From an uncultured Fluviicola sp. (GTDB lineage: Bacteria > Bacteroidota > Bacteroidia > Flavobacteriales_D > Crocinitomicaceae), in the NCBI GenBank assembly GCA_913009205.1, contig CAJVYC010000005.1, positions 62,001-126,000 of the forward strand: a stretch of DNA of 64,000 nucleotides. Direction: 5' to 3'. The first letter of the stretch is position 1. Every line of letters starts with the position of its first letter. Positions 8,366 through 17,391 of the stretch are shown here, in pieces. The notes below the pieces were generated by a model, which worked only from the letters and a program-made list of their open reading frames with translations, did not search any database and was not told the origin of the DNA. The position numbers and the translations under genes are program-made.

Positions 8366-9076
8366 TTAATCACTCCCCATTAAACGAAGCAAAGACATAA
8401 ATAGATTGACGAATAAAATGTAGAGAATCAATCCACCAACAAGCGCCAGTTTGTCTCTTTCAACACCTGTTATTGCATTGTCCTGAGATGCTCTTTTCAA
8501 GGTCTGCATATAAAAAGCTGTCAATCCTGTGAAGACAAAAACTCCAATAACTGCTATTCCGAAATCCAATGCAGTGCTTCCGATCCAGATGTTCGCAATT
8601 CCTGCAATAAAAATTCCGATGAACGCCATGTACAATAGGCTTCCAAACTTGGTTAAATCTGTTTTTGTCGTAAATCCTAAAACAGCCATTCCACCAAATG
8701 CTCCCGCTGCTACAAAGAATGTAAGTGCTATCGATTGACCAGAATAGAATAAAAGCACCGTGCTTAAACTCAATCCCATTAAAACAGAATAGGTAATATA
8801 CAGAGCCAATAAAATACCGTAAGAAAGTCTTCTGTAAGCCATTTGCATCAGAACCCCCAAGCCCAAAGGAGCAAGCGCTACTACCCAAAAAAGTGCATTA
8901 ACACCAAGTCCATCTGCGGATACAAAATGTTTAACGAAAAACTCTGGCGTTCCAGCCATATAGGCCACAATACCCGACACAGCCAATGCCATAAACATAT
9001 ACATATAAACGCTCTTAAAAAAGTCTCTCGTGACTTCTTTTGTGTACTCTTGATTTGAATCTAATATCGAATTCAT
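8366..9076 (-). CDS. Bax inhibitor-1 / YccA family membrane protein
   Basis: A 236-residue integral membrane protein with seven hydrophobic segments starting near residue 25 (YMYMFMALAVSGIVAYMAG) and ending near the C-terminus (ALVGGLILYILFVNLFMSLL). The order, length and the motifs ALYITYSVLMGLSLS and AAGAFGGMAVLGF fit the BI-1/TMBIM family (UPF0005), whose bacterial members are thought to act as pH-sensitive calcium leak channels or regulators of FtsH proteolysis. It begins one base after the folE stop codon, so the pair is almost certainly one operon, though no functional link is known. Confidence 0.92.
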   Translation of the reverse strand: MNSILDSNQEYTKEVTRDFFKSVYMYMFMALAVSGIVAYMAGTPEFFVKHFVSADGLGVNALFWVVALAPLGLGVLMQMAYRRLSYGILLALYITYSVLMGLSLSTVLLFYSGQSIALTFFVAAGAFGGMAVLGFTTKTDLTKFGSLLYMAFIGIFIAGIANIWIGSTALDFGIAVIGVFVFTGLTAFYMQTLKRASQDNAITGVERDKLALVGGLILYILFVNLFMSLLRLMGSD

Positions 9077-9077
9077 C

Positions 9078-9668
9078 TTAATGTAGTTTTGCTTGTACTA
9101 AATTTATAAACTCTTTTCTTGTTGAATCATTTGTAAGGAAAAGTCCCTTAAACGAACTTGTTGTCGTAACTGAGTTTTGTTTTTGCACACCGCGCATTTG
9201 CATGCACATGTGAGACGCTTCGATGACAACAGCAACGCCTTCAGGTCCTAATGTTCTTTCAATACAATCGCGAATTTCTAAGGTCAACCTTTCTTGAACT
9301 TGGAGTCTCCTTGAATACGCATCAACAACTCTTGGGATTTTGCTCAATCCGACAATCTTCCCATTCGGAATGTAAGCAATATGCGCTTTTCCAAAGAAAG
9401 GCAACATGTGATGTTCACAAAGCGAATAAACTTCAATATCCTTCACAATAACCATTTCTGAGTACTCCTCATGAAAAATTGCTTGAGACATTATATCATC
9501 TGGATTTACATCATTTCCGCTTGTTAAAAACTGCATTGCTTTCGCTACACGTTCTGGTGTTTTTAGCAAACCTTCGCGATTAACGTCTTCGCCTAATATT
9601 TTTAACACTTCTTCATAGTGCACCGAAAGCATCTCGGTTTTTTTCTCGTCGTACTTTTTGTCTTCCAT
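9078..9668 (-). CDS. folE: GTP cyclohydrolase I
   Basis: A 196-residue type I enzyme that opens GTP to 7,8-dihydroneopterin triphosphate, the first step of folate, pterin cofactor and queuosine synthesis. Zinc ligands are visible in [10 protein letters not shown] (Cys and His) and SHMCMQMRG (Cys). Substrate motifs include [20 protein letters not shown] and the terminal [10 protein letters not shown]. Length is typical. A PTPS-family gene lies 60 bases upstream on the same strand and uses the FolE product, so the neighbourhood is consistent. A -7-like box TATCTTTA is found 16-23 bases before the start. Confidence 0.96.
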   Translation of the reverse strand: MEDKKYDEKKTEMLSVHYEEVLKILGEDVNREGLLKTPERVAKAMQFLTSGNDVNPDDIMSQAIFHEEYSEMVIVKDIEVYSLCEHHMLPFFGKAHIAYIPNGKIVGLSKIPRVVDAYSRRLQVQERLTLEIRDCIERTLGPEGVAVVIEASHMCMQMRGVQKQNSVTTTSSFKGLFLTNDSTRKEFINLVQAKLH

Positions 9669-9683
9669 CTTCTAATTCACTAT

Positions 9684-9691
9684 TAAAGATA
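9684..9691 (-). promoter_or_regulatory. -7-like promoter box before folE
   Basis: TATCTTTA on the reverse strand, seven of eight positions of TAnnTTTG counting the two free positions, 16-23 bases before the folE ATG. It implies a short leader of about 10 bases. Confidence 0.45.
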
Positions 9692-9729
9692 AGAACTTGA
9701 ATTGAACTTACCGTGTTAAAAAATCTAAA

Positions 9730-10161
9730 TTAAAACGGCTGATTCCCTCCGTAGTACTCTACGAAATTATTTTCTGTTTCAACCAACTTGATTTTTGCCA
9801 ATGCACCTCCTTTTTCTTTTATCGGCTCTTCGATAAGCTTCCAAATTTCAATAGCTAAATTCTCCGTGGAAGGTAAAATACCTTTTAAAAACGGAACGTC
9901 TAGATTCAAATTTTTGTGATCCAAAGGTTCAATAACTAAATCTTTAATAATTTGACTAAGATCTTTTAGATTCATTACAAATCCAGTATCTTTTAATGGC
10001 TCCCCTTTAACAGTAACCCAAATGGAAAAATTATGTCCATGCCAATTCGCATTGCTGCATTTTCCGAATACTTCCCAGTTCTTTTCGTCTGACCAGTGTT
10101 CATTATGTAACTTGTGCGCGGCATTGAAGGTTTCCCTACGTGTGATGTAAATTGTTTTCAA
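9730..10161 (-). CDS. 6-pyruvoyl-tetrahydropterin synthase / QueD family enzyme
   Basis: A 143-residue pterin enzyme acting on dihydroneopterin triphosphate. Zinc and catalytic residues are visible: FNAAHKL (His), KCSNANWHGHNF (catalytic Cys with spacing Cys-x5-His-Gly-His) and the C-terminal LVETENNFVEYYG. The Cys-x5-HGH spacing resembles 6-pyruvoyl-tetrahydropterin synthases rather than the Cys-x3-HGH of classical QueD, so the product could feed either a pterin cofactor or queuosine. A longer frame opens at ATG 10278, but a perfect -7 box TATATTTG at 10184-10177 lies inside it; I therefore start at TTG 10161, giving the family-like N-terminus MKTIYITRRETF. Divergent from tlyA. Confidence 0.85.
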   Translation of the reverse strand: MKTIYITRRETFNAAHKLHNEHWSDEKNWEVFGKCSNANWHGHNFSIWVTVKGEPLKDTGFVMNLKDLSQIIKDLVIEPLDHKNLNLDVPFLKGILPSTENLAIEIWKLIEEPIKEKGGALAKIKLVETENNFVEYYGGNQPF

Positions 10162-10176
10162 CTTCAATGTTTTGTG

Positions 10177-10184
10177 CAAATATA
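10177..10184 (-). promoter_or_regulatory. -7 promoter box of the PTPS gene
   Basis: TATATTTG on the reverse strand, a perfect TAnnTTTG. It lies 16-23 bases before the TTG at 10161 and inside the longer frame from 10278, which decides the start. Confidence 0.65.
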
Positions 10185-10236
10185 CTATGTGTATTCGAAT
10201 TACCGATAATTCGATCGTCCGATAATTCGTTTTTAC

Positions 10237-10244
10237 GATCTTTG
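10237..10244 (+). promoter_or_regulatory. -7-like promoter box of tlyA
   Basis: GATCTTTG, one mismatch to TAnnTTTG, ends 5 bases before the tlyA ATG at 10250. Since transcription starts about 5-7 bases after this box, the message would be leaderless or nearly so. Confidence 0.5.
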
Positions 10245-10249
10245 CAACT

Positions 10250-10978
10250 ATGGAAGAACGCCTTGATAAAATTCTCATTCAACGAAAACTAGTCACAACA
10301 CGAACACGTGCTGAGAAGATCATTAGAGAAGTTGGTGTAAAAGTAGACGGTAAATTAATTACGAAATCAGGAAAGAAAGTTCCTGTGGATTGTATTATTG
10401 AAATGGTTGAGGAAGAAATTCCTTGGGTATCTCGTGGTGCACTGAAATTAATTGAAGCACTAAACGAATGGAATCCAGAAATTGAAAACGGAATTTTCAT
10501 GGATATCGGTGCTTCAACCGGTGGGTTCACTCAAGTTCTTTTGGATCGTAAAGCTTCGAAGGTTTATTGTGTCGATGTTGGAACAGCGCAATTACACGAA
10601 AAAATCAAAGACAATGACAAAACCGTCAATTTAGAGAAAACACACGTTCGCGAATTGTCGCCGAAATTGATCCAAGACCCAATTGATGGATGTGTGATAG
10701 ATGTTTCTTTTATATCACTTGAAAAAATTCTGCCTTTCATTCATTCTTTCATAAAAGAAGGCGGCTGGATTGTGGTCTTGGTAAAACCTCAGTTTGAAGT
10801 AGGAAAGAACAATGTTGGAAAAGGTGGCATTGTAAAGGACACAAAACTATTCAAAGACGTGATTGAGAATGTTAAGAAATGGGGAAAGTTGAACAACCTC
10901 ATTTATCAAGAACATATTAGCTCGCCAATTTTAGGTGGAGACGGAAATCGCGAATTTTTAATGTATTTAAGAAAGTAA
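10250..10978 (+). CDS. tlyA: TlyA family rRNA 2'-O-methyltransferase
   Basis: A 242-residue protein with an N-terminal S4 RNA-binding domain (residues 1-60, RLDKILIQRKLVTTRTRAEK) and a FtsJ-like SAM methyltransferase domain. SAM-binding residues are in FMDIGASTGGFTQVLLDRKA; the catalytic region is seen in GCVIDVSFISLEKIL and VVLVKPQFEVGKNNV. The family methylates ribose 2'-OH groups in 16S and 23S rRNA and is often misnamed hemolysin A. The gene is divergent from the PTPS gene with only about 88 bases between starts. The ASST-like gene begins two bases after its stop. Confidence 0.92.
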   Translation: MEERLDKILIQRKLVTTRTRAEKIIREVGVKVDGKLITKSGKKVPVDCIIEMVEEEIPWVSRGALKLIEALNEWNPEIENGIFMDIGASTGGFTQVLLDRKASKVYCVDVGTAQLHEKIKDNDKTVNLEKTHVRELSPKLIQDPIDGCVIDVSFISLEKILPFIHSFIKEGGWIVVLVKPQFEVGKNNVGKGGIVKDTKLFKDVIENVKKWGKLNNLIYQEHISSPILGGDGNREFLMYLRK

Positions 10979-10980
10979 TC

Positions 10981-12498
10981 ATGAAACAACTTTTCGGACT
11001 CTTATTGATTATTGCAATTCATACATCAGCCAATAGTCAAACATTTAATCGACCTGCACCTACCGCAATCGGGCAATACGAATTTCAGCGTTTTGATATG
11101 ATAATGCAAAACAAGTATTATTTATTTGCGCCTTTCACATTTTCAGGTCAAAACACGAATACATTCCCCACTCTGCTCTATATTATCGACGAGGATGGAT
11201 ATATCGCATGGTGGTCTGAATATTCTAAAAAACAATTTGATTTTAAATACCATCCGTCAAGTGATCAATACATTTTTACGCGAAGAGATGAGAACAACTC
11301 AGGTATTTTTCATTATAGAATGGACAATGCATTTAATATTGTTGATTCAATTTCTTCAGTCAATGGCGCTGCAGGCGACATTCATGAGTTTCAAGTTTTC
11401 CCAAACGGAAACAGATGCATTTTGGCCACCAAGGACTCTGTAATGGACCTTTCATCAACTTTAATCAATGGGGTTTTCGGTTCGGCAAATACGACAGTAG
11501 TATCTATGATTGTTCAAGAGTTTAATCCTGCAGGTACTTTGGTTTTTGAATGGAGTTCATTGGACTATTTAGGACCTGAACTCCATGGCCCTGGACTTTT
11601 CATCAACACAAGCTCCTTTGATTACATGCACGCAAATTCGATTGAACGTGATATAGACGACAATTTAATTCTTTCAATGCGGGGGGCTAATTTGGTTGTT
11701 AAAATTGATCATACAACTGGAAATGTAATCTGGAAACTCGGTGGCAATACTTCGGACTTTACATTTACTAACGATCCTGGATATACTGGACAGCACGACG
11801 CCAGAATTCTTGACAATGGAAACATTTCAATTTTAGACAACAACTTCCCAACAAACTCTGACGCTCGCGGAGTTGAATATGAACTTGACACCGTAAACTT
11901 CACAGCAACTGCAGTAAATGAATCCAATTACACATTTGATTTCGCCGCACGATCACTAGGAAGTTACCGCGTTTTAGACAACGAATATAGACTCGTTGGT
12001 TGGGGTAATACTAAACGCCCTTCGCCAAGCGTAACACTTTACGATCCTCAAGGAGACATTGCTGCGGATTTTTTCATGAAAGATACGGTTGTTACTTATC
12101 GTGCATTTTTTCAAGATTTACCGAGTTTACCAACACGTCCAGAAATTGACTGTCAGACTATTGGAAGCGAACTAGAATTATCACTTTCAGGAACCCATAA
12201 CGCGTATTTGTGGTCAACTGGAGAAACAACTGCTACAATTCTGATTGATCAACCAGGAACATACCAATGCTGGGTCGACCAAGGCATTGGAATGTTAGGG
12301 TCATTCACCGCAACCTTAACGGACCTTACTTCTTGCTCTGAAGTTGGAATCGGAGAGGCGAATTTAACTCCAAAGGAAATAACGGGATACTTTGACATAA
12401 TGGGACGTAAACTGAACAAAGCACCTGTTAATGAAATTTATTTTATTCAATTCGAAGATGGTAGTATTGTTCGTCAATTAAATGTTCTTTTCGAATAG
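10981..12498 (+). CDS. Secreted arylsulfotransferase (ASST)-like protein
   Basis: A 505-residue protein with a signal peptide (residues 1-20, ending ANSQ). The middle 320 residues match the bacterial arylsulfotransferase type (PF14269-like) propeller: DEDGYIAWW, GDIHEFQVFPNGN, FDYMHANSIERDIDDNLIL with the conserved histidine, VIWKLGGN, and GQHDARILDNGNISILDN. Known ASSTs move sulfate from a phenolic sulfate to a phenol in the periplasm; some relatives bind quinohemoproteins. A short C-terminal part (TGYFDIMGRKLNK..., residues about 455-505) resembles a T9SS type A sorting domain, suggesting surface export. It abuts tlyA but has no evident functional link. Confidence 0.82.
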   Translation: MKQLFGLLLIIAIHTSANSQTFNRPAPTAIGQYEFQRFDMIMQNKYYLFAPFTFSGQNTNTFPTLLYIIDEDGYIAWWSEYSKKQFDFKYHPSSDQYIFTRRDENNSGIFHYRMDNAFNIVDSISSVNGAAGDIHEFQVFPNGNRCILATKDSVMDLSSTLINGVFGSANTTVVSMIVQEFNPAGTLVFEWSSLDYLGPELHGPGLFINTSSFDYMHANSIERDIDDNLILSMRGANLVVKIDHTTGNVIWKLGGNTSDFTFTNDPGYTGQHDARILDNGNISILDNNFPTNSDARGVEYELDTVNFTATAVNESNYTFDFAARSLGSYRVLDNEYRLVGWGNTKRPSPSVTLYDPQGDIAADFFMKDTVVTYRAFFQDLPSLPTRPEIDCQTIGSELELSLSGTHNAYLWSTGETTATILIDQPGTYQCWVDQGIGMLGSFTATLTDLTSCSEVGIGEANLTPKEITGYFDIMGRKLNKAPVNEIYFIQFEDGSIVRQLNVLFE

Positions 12499-12539
12499 AC
12501 GATATTTTATTGTTTAGAACCTTTCCAAAGAAGATTTGA

Positions 12540-12547
12540 TATCTTTG
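12540..12547 (+). promoter_or_regulatory. -7 promoter box of sufS
   Basis: TATCTTTG, perfect TAnnTTTG, 26 bases before the sufS ATG at 12573. The -33 region is not a clear TTG. Confidence 0.6.
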
Positions 12548-12572
12548 CATCATCATTTAATGGTATTAGAAT

Positions 12573-13793
12573 ATGGCTGAATTCGATATGCATAAAATAA
12601 GAAAGGATTTTCCGGCATTGAGCCAACAGGTTTATGGGAAAGATTTAATTTATTTCGATAATGGAGCAACTTCGCAGAAGCCGCAATCGGTAATTGATGC
12701 GATTAGTACTTATTATTCAAAAGACAATTCCAACATTCATCGTGGTGTACACTATCTGAGTCAATTGGCAACTACTCAATACGAGGAAGCTAGAAAGACG
12801 ATTCAGAAATACATCAACGCGGAATTTGAAGAAGAAGTTCTATTTACAAAAGGAACAACGGACGGGATTAACCTTGTCGCTTTTTCATTTGGAGAAATGC
12901 TAAATGCTGGAGATGAGGTTATCATTTCGGCTATGGAGCATCATTCCAATATCGTTCCCTGGCAAATGCTTTGCGAGCGAAAAGGATGTGTTTTACGTGT
13001 GATTCCAATAACCCAAGAGGGTGAACTGAAAATGGATGAGTTCCATTCTTTTCTTTCTGAAAAAACGAAATTGGTTTCAGTAACGCACATTTCAAATACA
13101 CTTGGAACAATAAATCCAGTTGAAGAAATTATAACAGCTGCTCATGCGGTTGGTGCAAAAGTTCTATTGGATGGAGCGCAAAGTATTCAGCACATGAAAG
13201 TTGATATGCAAGCATTGGATTGCGACTTCTATACTTTTTCAGGACATAAAGTTTTCGGCCCAACTGGAGTTGGAATTCTTTATGGAAAGAAAGACATTTT
13301 AAATGCAATGCCTCCTTATCAAGGTGGTGGCGACATGATCGCTAAAGTGACATTTGAAAAAACAACGTACAACGAACTGCCGCATAAATTCGAAGCAGGA
13401 ACACCAAACATTTCGGGAGGAATCTGCTTGGGAACAGCGATTGATTATTTGTCTTCATTTGATATAGACGAACTTGAAGCTTATGAGCAAGAGTTGGTTG
13501 AATATGCTGAGACAGAAATTAAAAAAATAGAAGCTGTTCGAATTATTGGGACAGCGAAGAAAAAGACAAGTGTTGTTTCATTTGTTGTCGAAGGAACACA
13601 TCCTTTTGATATTGGAACACTCCTCGACAAACAAGGAATTGCAGTTCGGACGGGACATCATTGTACACAACCACTGATGGACTTTTTCGAAATCCCTGGA
13701 ACGGTGAGAGCTTCTTTCGCTTTTTACAATACCAAGGAGGAAATAGATATTTTTATTACCGCTTTGAAACGAAGCGTGAAGATGTTATTATAA
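12573..13793 (+). CDS. sufS: Cysteine desulfurase SufS
   Basis: A 406-residue group II PLP-dependent desulfurase that takes sulfur from cysteine for iron-sulfur cluster assembly. Visible residues include the SAMEHHSNIVPWQ segment, the PLP-binding lysine in TFSGHKVFGPTG, the aspartate in VLLDGAQS, and the active-site cysteine in RTGHHCTQPLM near the C-terminus. Length fits SufS. It is followed by sufE (78-base gap) and sufT, so sulfur donation and cluster delivery are encoded together. The scaffold genes sufBCD are not in this window and must be elsewhere. Confidence 0.96.
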   Translation: MAEFDMHKIRKDFPALSQQVYGKDLIYFDNGATSQKPQSVIDAISTYYSKDNSNIHRGVHYLSQLATTQYEEARKTIQKYINAEFEEEVLFTKGTTDGINLVAFSFGEMLNAGDEVIISAMEHHSNIVPWQMLCERKGCVLRVIPITQEGELKMDEFHSFLSEKTKLVSVTHISNTLGTINPVEEIITAAHAVGAKVLLDGAQSIQHMKVDMQALDCDFYTFSGHKVFGPTGVGILYGKKDILNAMPPYQGGGDMIAKVTFEKTTYNELPHKFEAGTPNISGGICLGTAIDYLSSFDIDELEAYEQELVEYAETEIKKIEAVRIIGTAKKKTSVVSFVVEGTHPFDIGTLLDKQGIAVRTGHHCTQPLMDFFEIPGTVRASFAFYNTKEEIDIFITALKRSVKMLL

Positions 13794-13871
13794 CTAAAGG
13801 CCGAAAATTCGATTGTTTGATCATTCGAAATTTTAGAATTGCAATTAGGTAAAGAAATTTGAAGATAAAAG

Positions 13872-14282
13872 ATGACGTTAGAAGAAAAACAGCAAGATAT
13901 AATAGACGAATTTTCCATCTTCGATGACTGGATGGATAAGTACGAATACATTATCGAACTTGGAAAAGATTTGCCAAAAATTGAGGAAAGTAAGAAGACA
14001 GAAGATCGTCTAATAGAAGGTTGCCAATCCCGAGTTTGGTTGGATACTGAGATTGAAGGTGACAAAATGCGTTTTACTGCGGATTCAGATGCGATTATCA
14101 CGAAAGGGATTATCGGTTTGTTGGTTCGGGTTTTTGATAACGAAGCTCCGAAAACAGTCGCAACAGCCGATTTAAGATTTATTACTGAAATTGGATTGCA
14201 CGAGCACCTTTCACCAACACGATCAAATGGGTTGGCGAGTATGATTAAGAAAATGAAAATTAACGCCTTAAAGTCTGTATAA
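13872..14282 (+). CDS. sufE: Sulfur acceptor protein SufE
   Basis: A 136-residue SufE-family protein that takes persulfide sulfur from SufS and passes it to the Suf scaffold. The acceptor cysteine is in the family motif RLIEGCQSRVWLD near residue 51, and the C-terminal LHEHLSPTRSNGLASMI block is also typical. Its stop overlaps the ATG of the next gene (TAATG), so translation is coupled. The position behind sufS agrees with the role. Confidence 0.95.
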   Translation: MTLEEKQQDIIDEFSIFDDWMDKYEYIIELGKDLPKIEESKKTEDRLIEGCQSRVWLDTEIEGDKMRFTADSDAIITKGIIGLLVRVFDNEAPKTVATADLRFITEIGLHEHLSPTRSNGLASMIKKMKINALKSV

Positions 14283-14599
14283 TGAGTGTTGCAATGGTTG
14301 AATTAGAAAATAAGGTTATTGAAATATTGAAAACAATATATGACCCTGAAATTCCAGTAGATATTTTCGAATTGGGATTGATTTACGAGGTAAATATTGA
14401 CAAGGAGAATCATGTTGTTATTCAAATGACATTAACGTCACCAAACTGCCCAGTTGCGGAATCAATGCCGAAAGAGGTTGAAGACAAAGTAGCAAGCCAC
14501 GATTTATTCAAAACGGCGAAAGTGAACATCGTTTTTGATCCACCTTGGGACAAGGACATGATGAGCGAAGAGGCACAATTAGAATTAGGATTTTTATAA
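14282..14599 (+). CDS. sufT: SufT / MIP18-family iron-sulfur assembly protein (DUF59)
   Basis: A 105-residue DUF59 protein. The family core is visible as LKTIYDPEIPVDIFELGLIY near residues 15-35, MTLTSPNCPVAESMP with the conserved cysteine, and IVFDPPWDKDMMSEEAQLELG. SufT proteins help mature Fe-S proteins, and their genes commonly sit behind sufE/sufS in Bacteroidetes. Start overlaps the sufE stop by one base. Confidence 0.92.
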   Translation: MSVAMVELENKVIEILKTIYDPEIPVDIFELGLIYEVNIDKENHVVIQMTLTSPNCPVAESMPKEVEDKVASHDLFKTAKVNIVFDPPWDKDMMSEEAQLELGFL

Positions 14600-14672
14600 T
14601 TGATTATTCTATTTCTTGATCATCGGATCTTTCGAATGATCGGAAATTCGAACTATCTAACGATCGAAACAT

Positions 14673-15911
14673 ATGAGACGAGTTGTTGTAACCGGCATTG
14701 GAGCACTAACGCCAATCGGAAATAATCTAGAAGACTTTTGGACCAATCTAAAAGCAGGGAAAAGTGGAGCATCTGAAATCACTTATTTTGATACTGAAAA
14801 ATTCAGATCGAAAATTGCGTGTGAATTGAAGGGGTTTGATCCAAAAGAACATTTCCACGTTAAAGAATTAAGAAAATACGATCCGTTTTCGCAATATGCG
14901 TTGTACACGGTTGACCAAGCATTGAATCATGGAAATATTGATTTAGAGCCATTAAATAAAGATAGAATTGGTGTTATCTGGGGATCTGGAAATGGAGGAA
15001 TCCAAACGTTCCAAAATCAGATGAAAGAATATTGTGAAGGAGATGGAACACCCCGCTTTTCACCATTCTTTATTCCAAGAATACTAGTCGACATTGCATC
15101 TGGATTGATTTCAATCAAGTATGGATTAAGAGGTGTGAACTTCTGTCCGGTATCAGCCTGTGCAACCTCGAATACAGCGATGATTGAAGCTTTCAACTAC
15201 ATCAAGTGGGATAAAGCAGACATGATTGTAACTGGAGGATCAGAAGCAGCTATTAACGAAGCAGCCATGGGAGGATTTGCATCGGCAAGAGCATTGTCTT
15301 TGAGAAATGATTCCGCGGAAACAGCATCAAGACCATTCGATGTATCCAGAGATGGATTTGTAATGGGAGAAGGAGCTGGAGCACTTATCTTTGAAGAATA
15401 CGAACACGCTAAGAAACGTGGAGCAACAATCTACGGAGAAATTGTCGGAGGTGGAATGGCAGCTGATGCTTACCACTTGACAGGAACACATCCTGATGGT
15501 GACGGAGCTGTTCTAGGGATGAACGAAGCACTTCGCGAGGCAGGGATTTCTGCAGATGACGTTGATTATGTAAACATGCACGCAACTTCTACTCCGCAAG
15601 GTGACAATTCAGAATTGAAAGCAGCAGAACGCGTTTTCGGTAAGCGTAAATCACTTGCCGTTTCTGGAACGAAATCGATGACAGGACACTTATTGGGTGC
15701 TGCCGGAGCTGTTGAAGGAATCGCAAGCATCATGGCGTTGAGAGAAGGAATTGTTCCTCCAACGATTAACACAAACGAAATCGAGCCTGAGTTTGCGGAT
15801 CATTTTGACTTCCCTTTAGGAACAGGTAAGAAGAAAGAAATGACATATGCGATGAGCAATACTTTCGGGTTTGGTGGGCATATCGCGTCCATCTTGTTTA
15901 AGAAATATTAA
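14673..15911 (+). CDS. fabF: Beta-ketoacyl-ACP synthase II
   Basis: A 412-residue condensing enzyme of fatty acid elongation, joining malonyl-ACP to acyl-ACP. The Cys-His-His triad is visible: Cys163 in VSACATSNTAM, His in VNMHATSTPQGD, and His in GTKSMTGHLLGAAGA, with the C-terminal NTFGFGGHIAS loop. Length is right for FabF. No acyl carrier protein gene is adjacent, unlike the usual acpP-fabF pair, so this may be a second KAS II copy. It stands alone after the suf genes, with about 74 bases of TTCG/GATC-rich spacer in front. Confidence 0.92.
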   Translation: MRRVVVTGIGALTPIGNNLEDFWTNLKAGKSGASEITYFDTEKFRSKIACELKGFDPKEHFHVKELRKYDPFSQYALYTVDQALNHGNIDLEPLNKDRIGVIWGSGNGGIQTFQNQMKEYCEGDGTPRFSPFFIPRILVDIASGLISIKYGLRGVNFCPVSACATSNTAMIEAFNYIKWDKADMIVTGGSEAAINEAAMGGFASARALSLRNDSAETASRPFDVSRDGFVMGEGAGALIFEEYEHAKKRGATIYGEIVGGGMAADAYHLTGTHPDGDGAVLGMNEALREAGISADDVDYVNMHATSTPQGDNSELKAAERVFGKRKSLAVSGTKSMTGHLLGAAGAVEGIASIMALREGIVPPTINTNEIEPEFADHFDFPLGTGKKKEMTYAMSNTFGFGGHIASILFKKY

Positions 15912-15955
15912 TCAAGAATTAATACGCGCTTCTTAACTTACGATTTAGAAATCTC

Positions 15956-15963
15956 TATCTTTA
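15956..15963 (+). promoter_or_regulatory. -7-like promoter box of the CotH-kinase gene
   Basis: TATCTTTA, one mismatch at the last position of TAnnTTTG, 20 bases before the GTG start at 15983. Confidence 0.4.
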
Positions 15964-15982
15964 AAATAGTAACACTAATTCG

Positions 15983-17368
15983 GTGATTAAGAAATTTCAT
16001 AAAATATCGCTTTTTGTAATTTGCATTTTGGCACTTGGACTCAACTCTTGTGAAGAGAAAAAGGAGCATTCTCTGTCCGTTATCGAAATCGATTATTACG
16101 CAGACCATCTGGGTTTGGGTGATTACAACGATTGCGAAATGAAATTCTTCGATGAGAACGGTAAAGTCATTTATGACCTGACACCTCAACTGAAATACCG
16201 AGGAAATTCGAGTTTTCAATATCCCAAGAAATGCTTTACGCTAAAACTGGATGAGCCCAAGTCATTCGCCGGGATGGACAAAAATATTTATTGGAAACTC
16301 AACGCAGATTACATCGACAAAACGTTCATGCGAAATAAAATTAGTTATGAATTGTTTCGATCGTTCTCAGAAGAGAATTACGCCCCGAAAGTAGATTACG
16401 TCGTTCTTTATGAAAATGAAAATTACAAAGGAATTTACTCTATCGTTGAAGGCGTTGATGAATTCCGATTGGGATTGGATTTAAAAGATCCGAAAGCCGT
16501 TTTATTTAAAGAGCCACCACTTCATTTTCCACCGAGCGAACATGCTTCTAATTACAAGAATTTTGCGCACTACAGTGAGGTTGATGAGCGCTATGCAATG
16601 TATTCTCAAAAAGCAAAGAAGAAATTAATCAAGCGGGCGTATTACAACCAACGCTATCCCGAAATCTCAGATTCGAACAAGAAAAACGATATTCATAAAT
16701 TGACGAAATTCATTCATAATTCGTCGGATGAAGATTTTAAAAACAAGGTGTTTACTGAGTATTTTTCTATCGACAACATAATGGATTGGCACTTGCTGCT
16801 TCTTATAACAAACAACGGCGATGGCATCAAAAAAAACAATTACTTCTTTAAACGAAACGCTACAAGCCCTTACTTGTATTGCCCGTGGGATTTTGATCAT
16901 AGCTTTGGTCGTGAAGGCGATGGCGAACCAATTACGGAAGACATTTGTGATATCCAAAGTCATAAACTCTTTGAACGTTTGGTTGAATTGAATCCTGATG
17001 ATTATGCGGAAAAGCTTCCTAAGAAGTTCAAAAAACTCGTTGAAAGTGGAATCCTTTCAGTGAAACATATTCATGAAATGATTGATGAAAACACTGGAAA
17101 TTTAAGACCAGAAATCAAAGCCAATGAAGTACGCTGGCCTCTGGATGATATCGGTTATTTTAAGGGTAAGGATTTTGAAAAGGAAGTTCAATTAATGAAA
17201 GATTGGATTAAAGAGAGACTTCCCAGAATTGAAAAGTATTTGGAGGAATTACAACCGATAAGTAAAGGTGAGTATTCTTTTGGGCCGGTCATTAGGCCGC
17301 TTGCATATGACCCTCCTATGGTATTTGACAAGCCTGTTGGAAGTGCTATTCAGGCTCCTGATTATTAG
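15983..17368 (+). CDS. CotH kinase family lipoprotein
   Basis: A 461-residue protein starting with GTG and a lipoprotein signal (LALGLNSC, acylated Cys about residue 23). CotH-type features: LKYRGNSSFQYPKKCFTLKL, FAGMDKNIYWKLNADYIDKT with MRNKISYELF, NYKGIYSIVEGVDEFRLG, and the metal-binding YCPWDFDHSFGREGD. CotH proteins are atypical secreted protein kinases known from spore coats; Bacteroidetes homologues are frequent but their targets are unknown. Here it would be attached to the outer side of a membrane. It is monocistronic, with a T-rich run just after the stop. Confidence 0.88.
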   Translation: MIKKFHKISLFVICILALGLNSCEEKKEHSLSVIEIDYYADHLGLGDYNDCEMKFFDENGKVIYDLTPQLKYRGNSSFQYPKKCFTLKLDEPKSFAGMDKNIYWKLNADYIDKTFMRNKISYELFRSFSEENYAPKVDYVVLYENENYKGIYSIVEGVDEFRLGLDLKDPKAVLFKEPPLHFPPSEHASNYKNFAHYSEVDERYAMYSQKAKKKLIKRAYYNQRYPEISDSNKKNDIHKLTKFIHNSSDEDFKNKVFTEYFSIDNIMDWHLLLLITNNGDGIKKNNYFFKRNATSPYLYCPWDFDHSFGREGDGEPITEDICDIQSHKLFERLVELNPDDYAEKLPKKFKKLVESGILSVKHIHEMIDENTGNLRPEIKANEVRWPLDDIGYFKGKDFEKEVQLMKDWIKERLPRIEKYLEELQPISKGEYSFGPVIRPLAYDPPMVFDKPVGSAIQAPDY

Positions 17369-17391
17369 ACTTTATTTTTTTGTATTGGATT

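Noticed and set aside
16667-16963. Reverse open frame of 98 codons inside the CotH-kinase gene
   Set aside because: Overlaps conserved CotH motifs on the other strand and shows no protein-like features.
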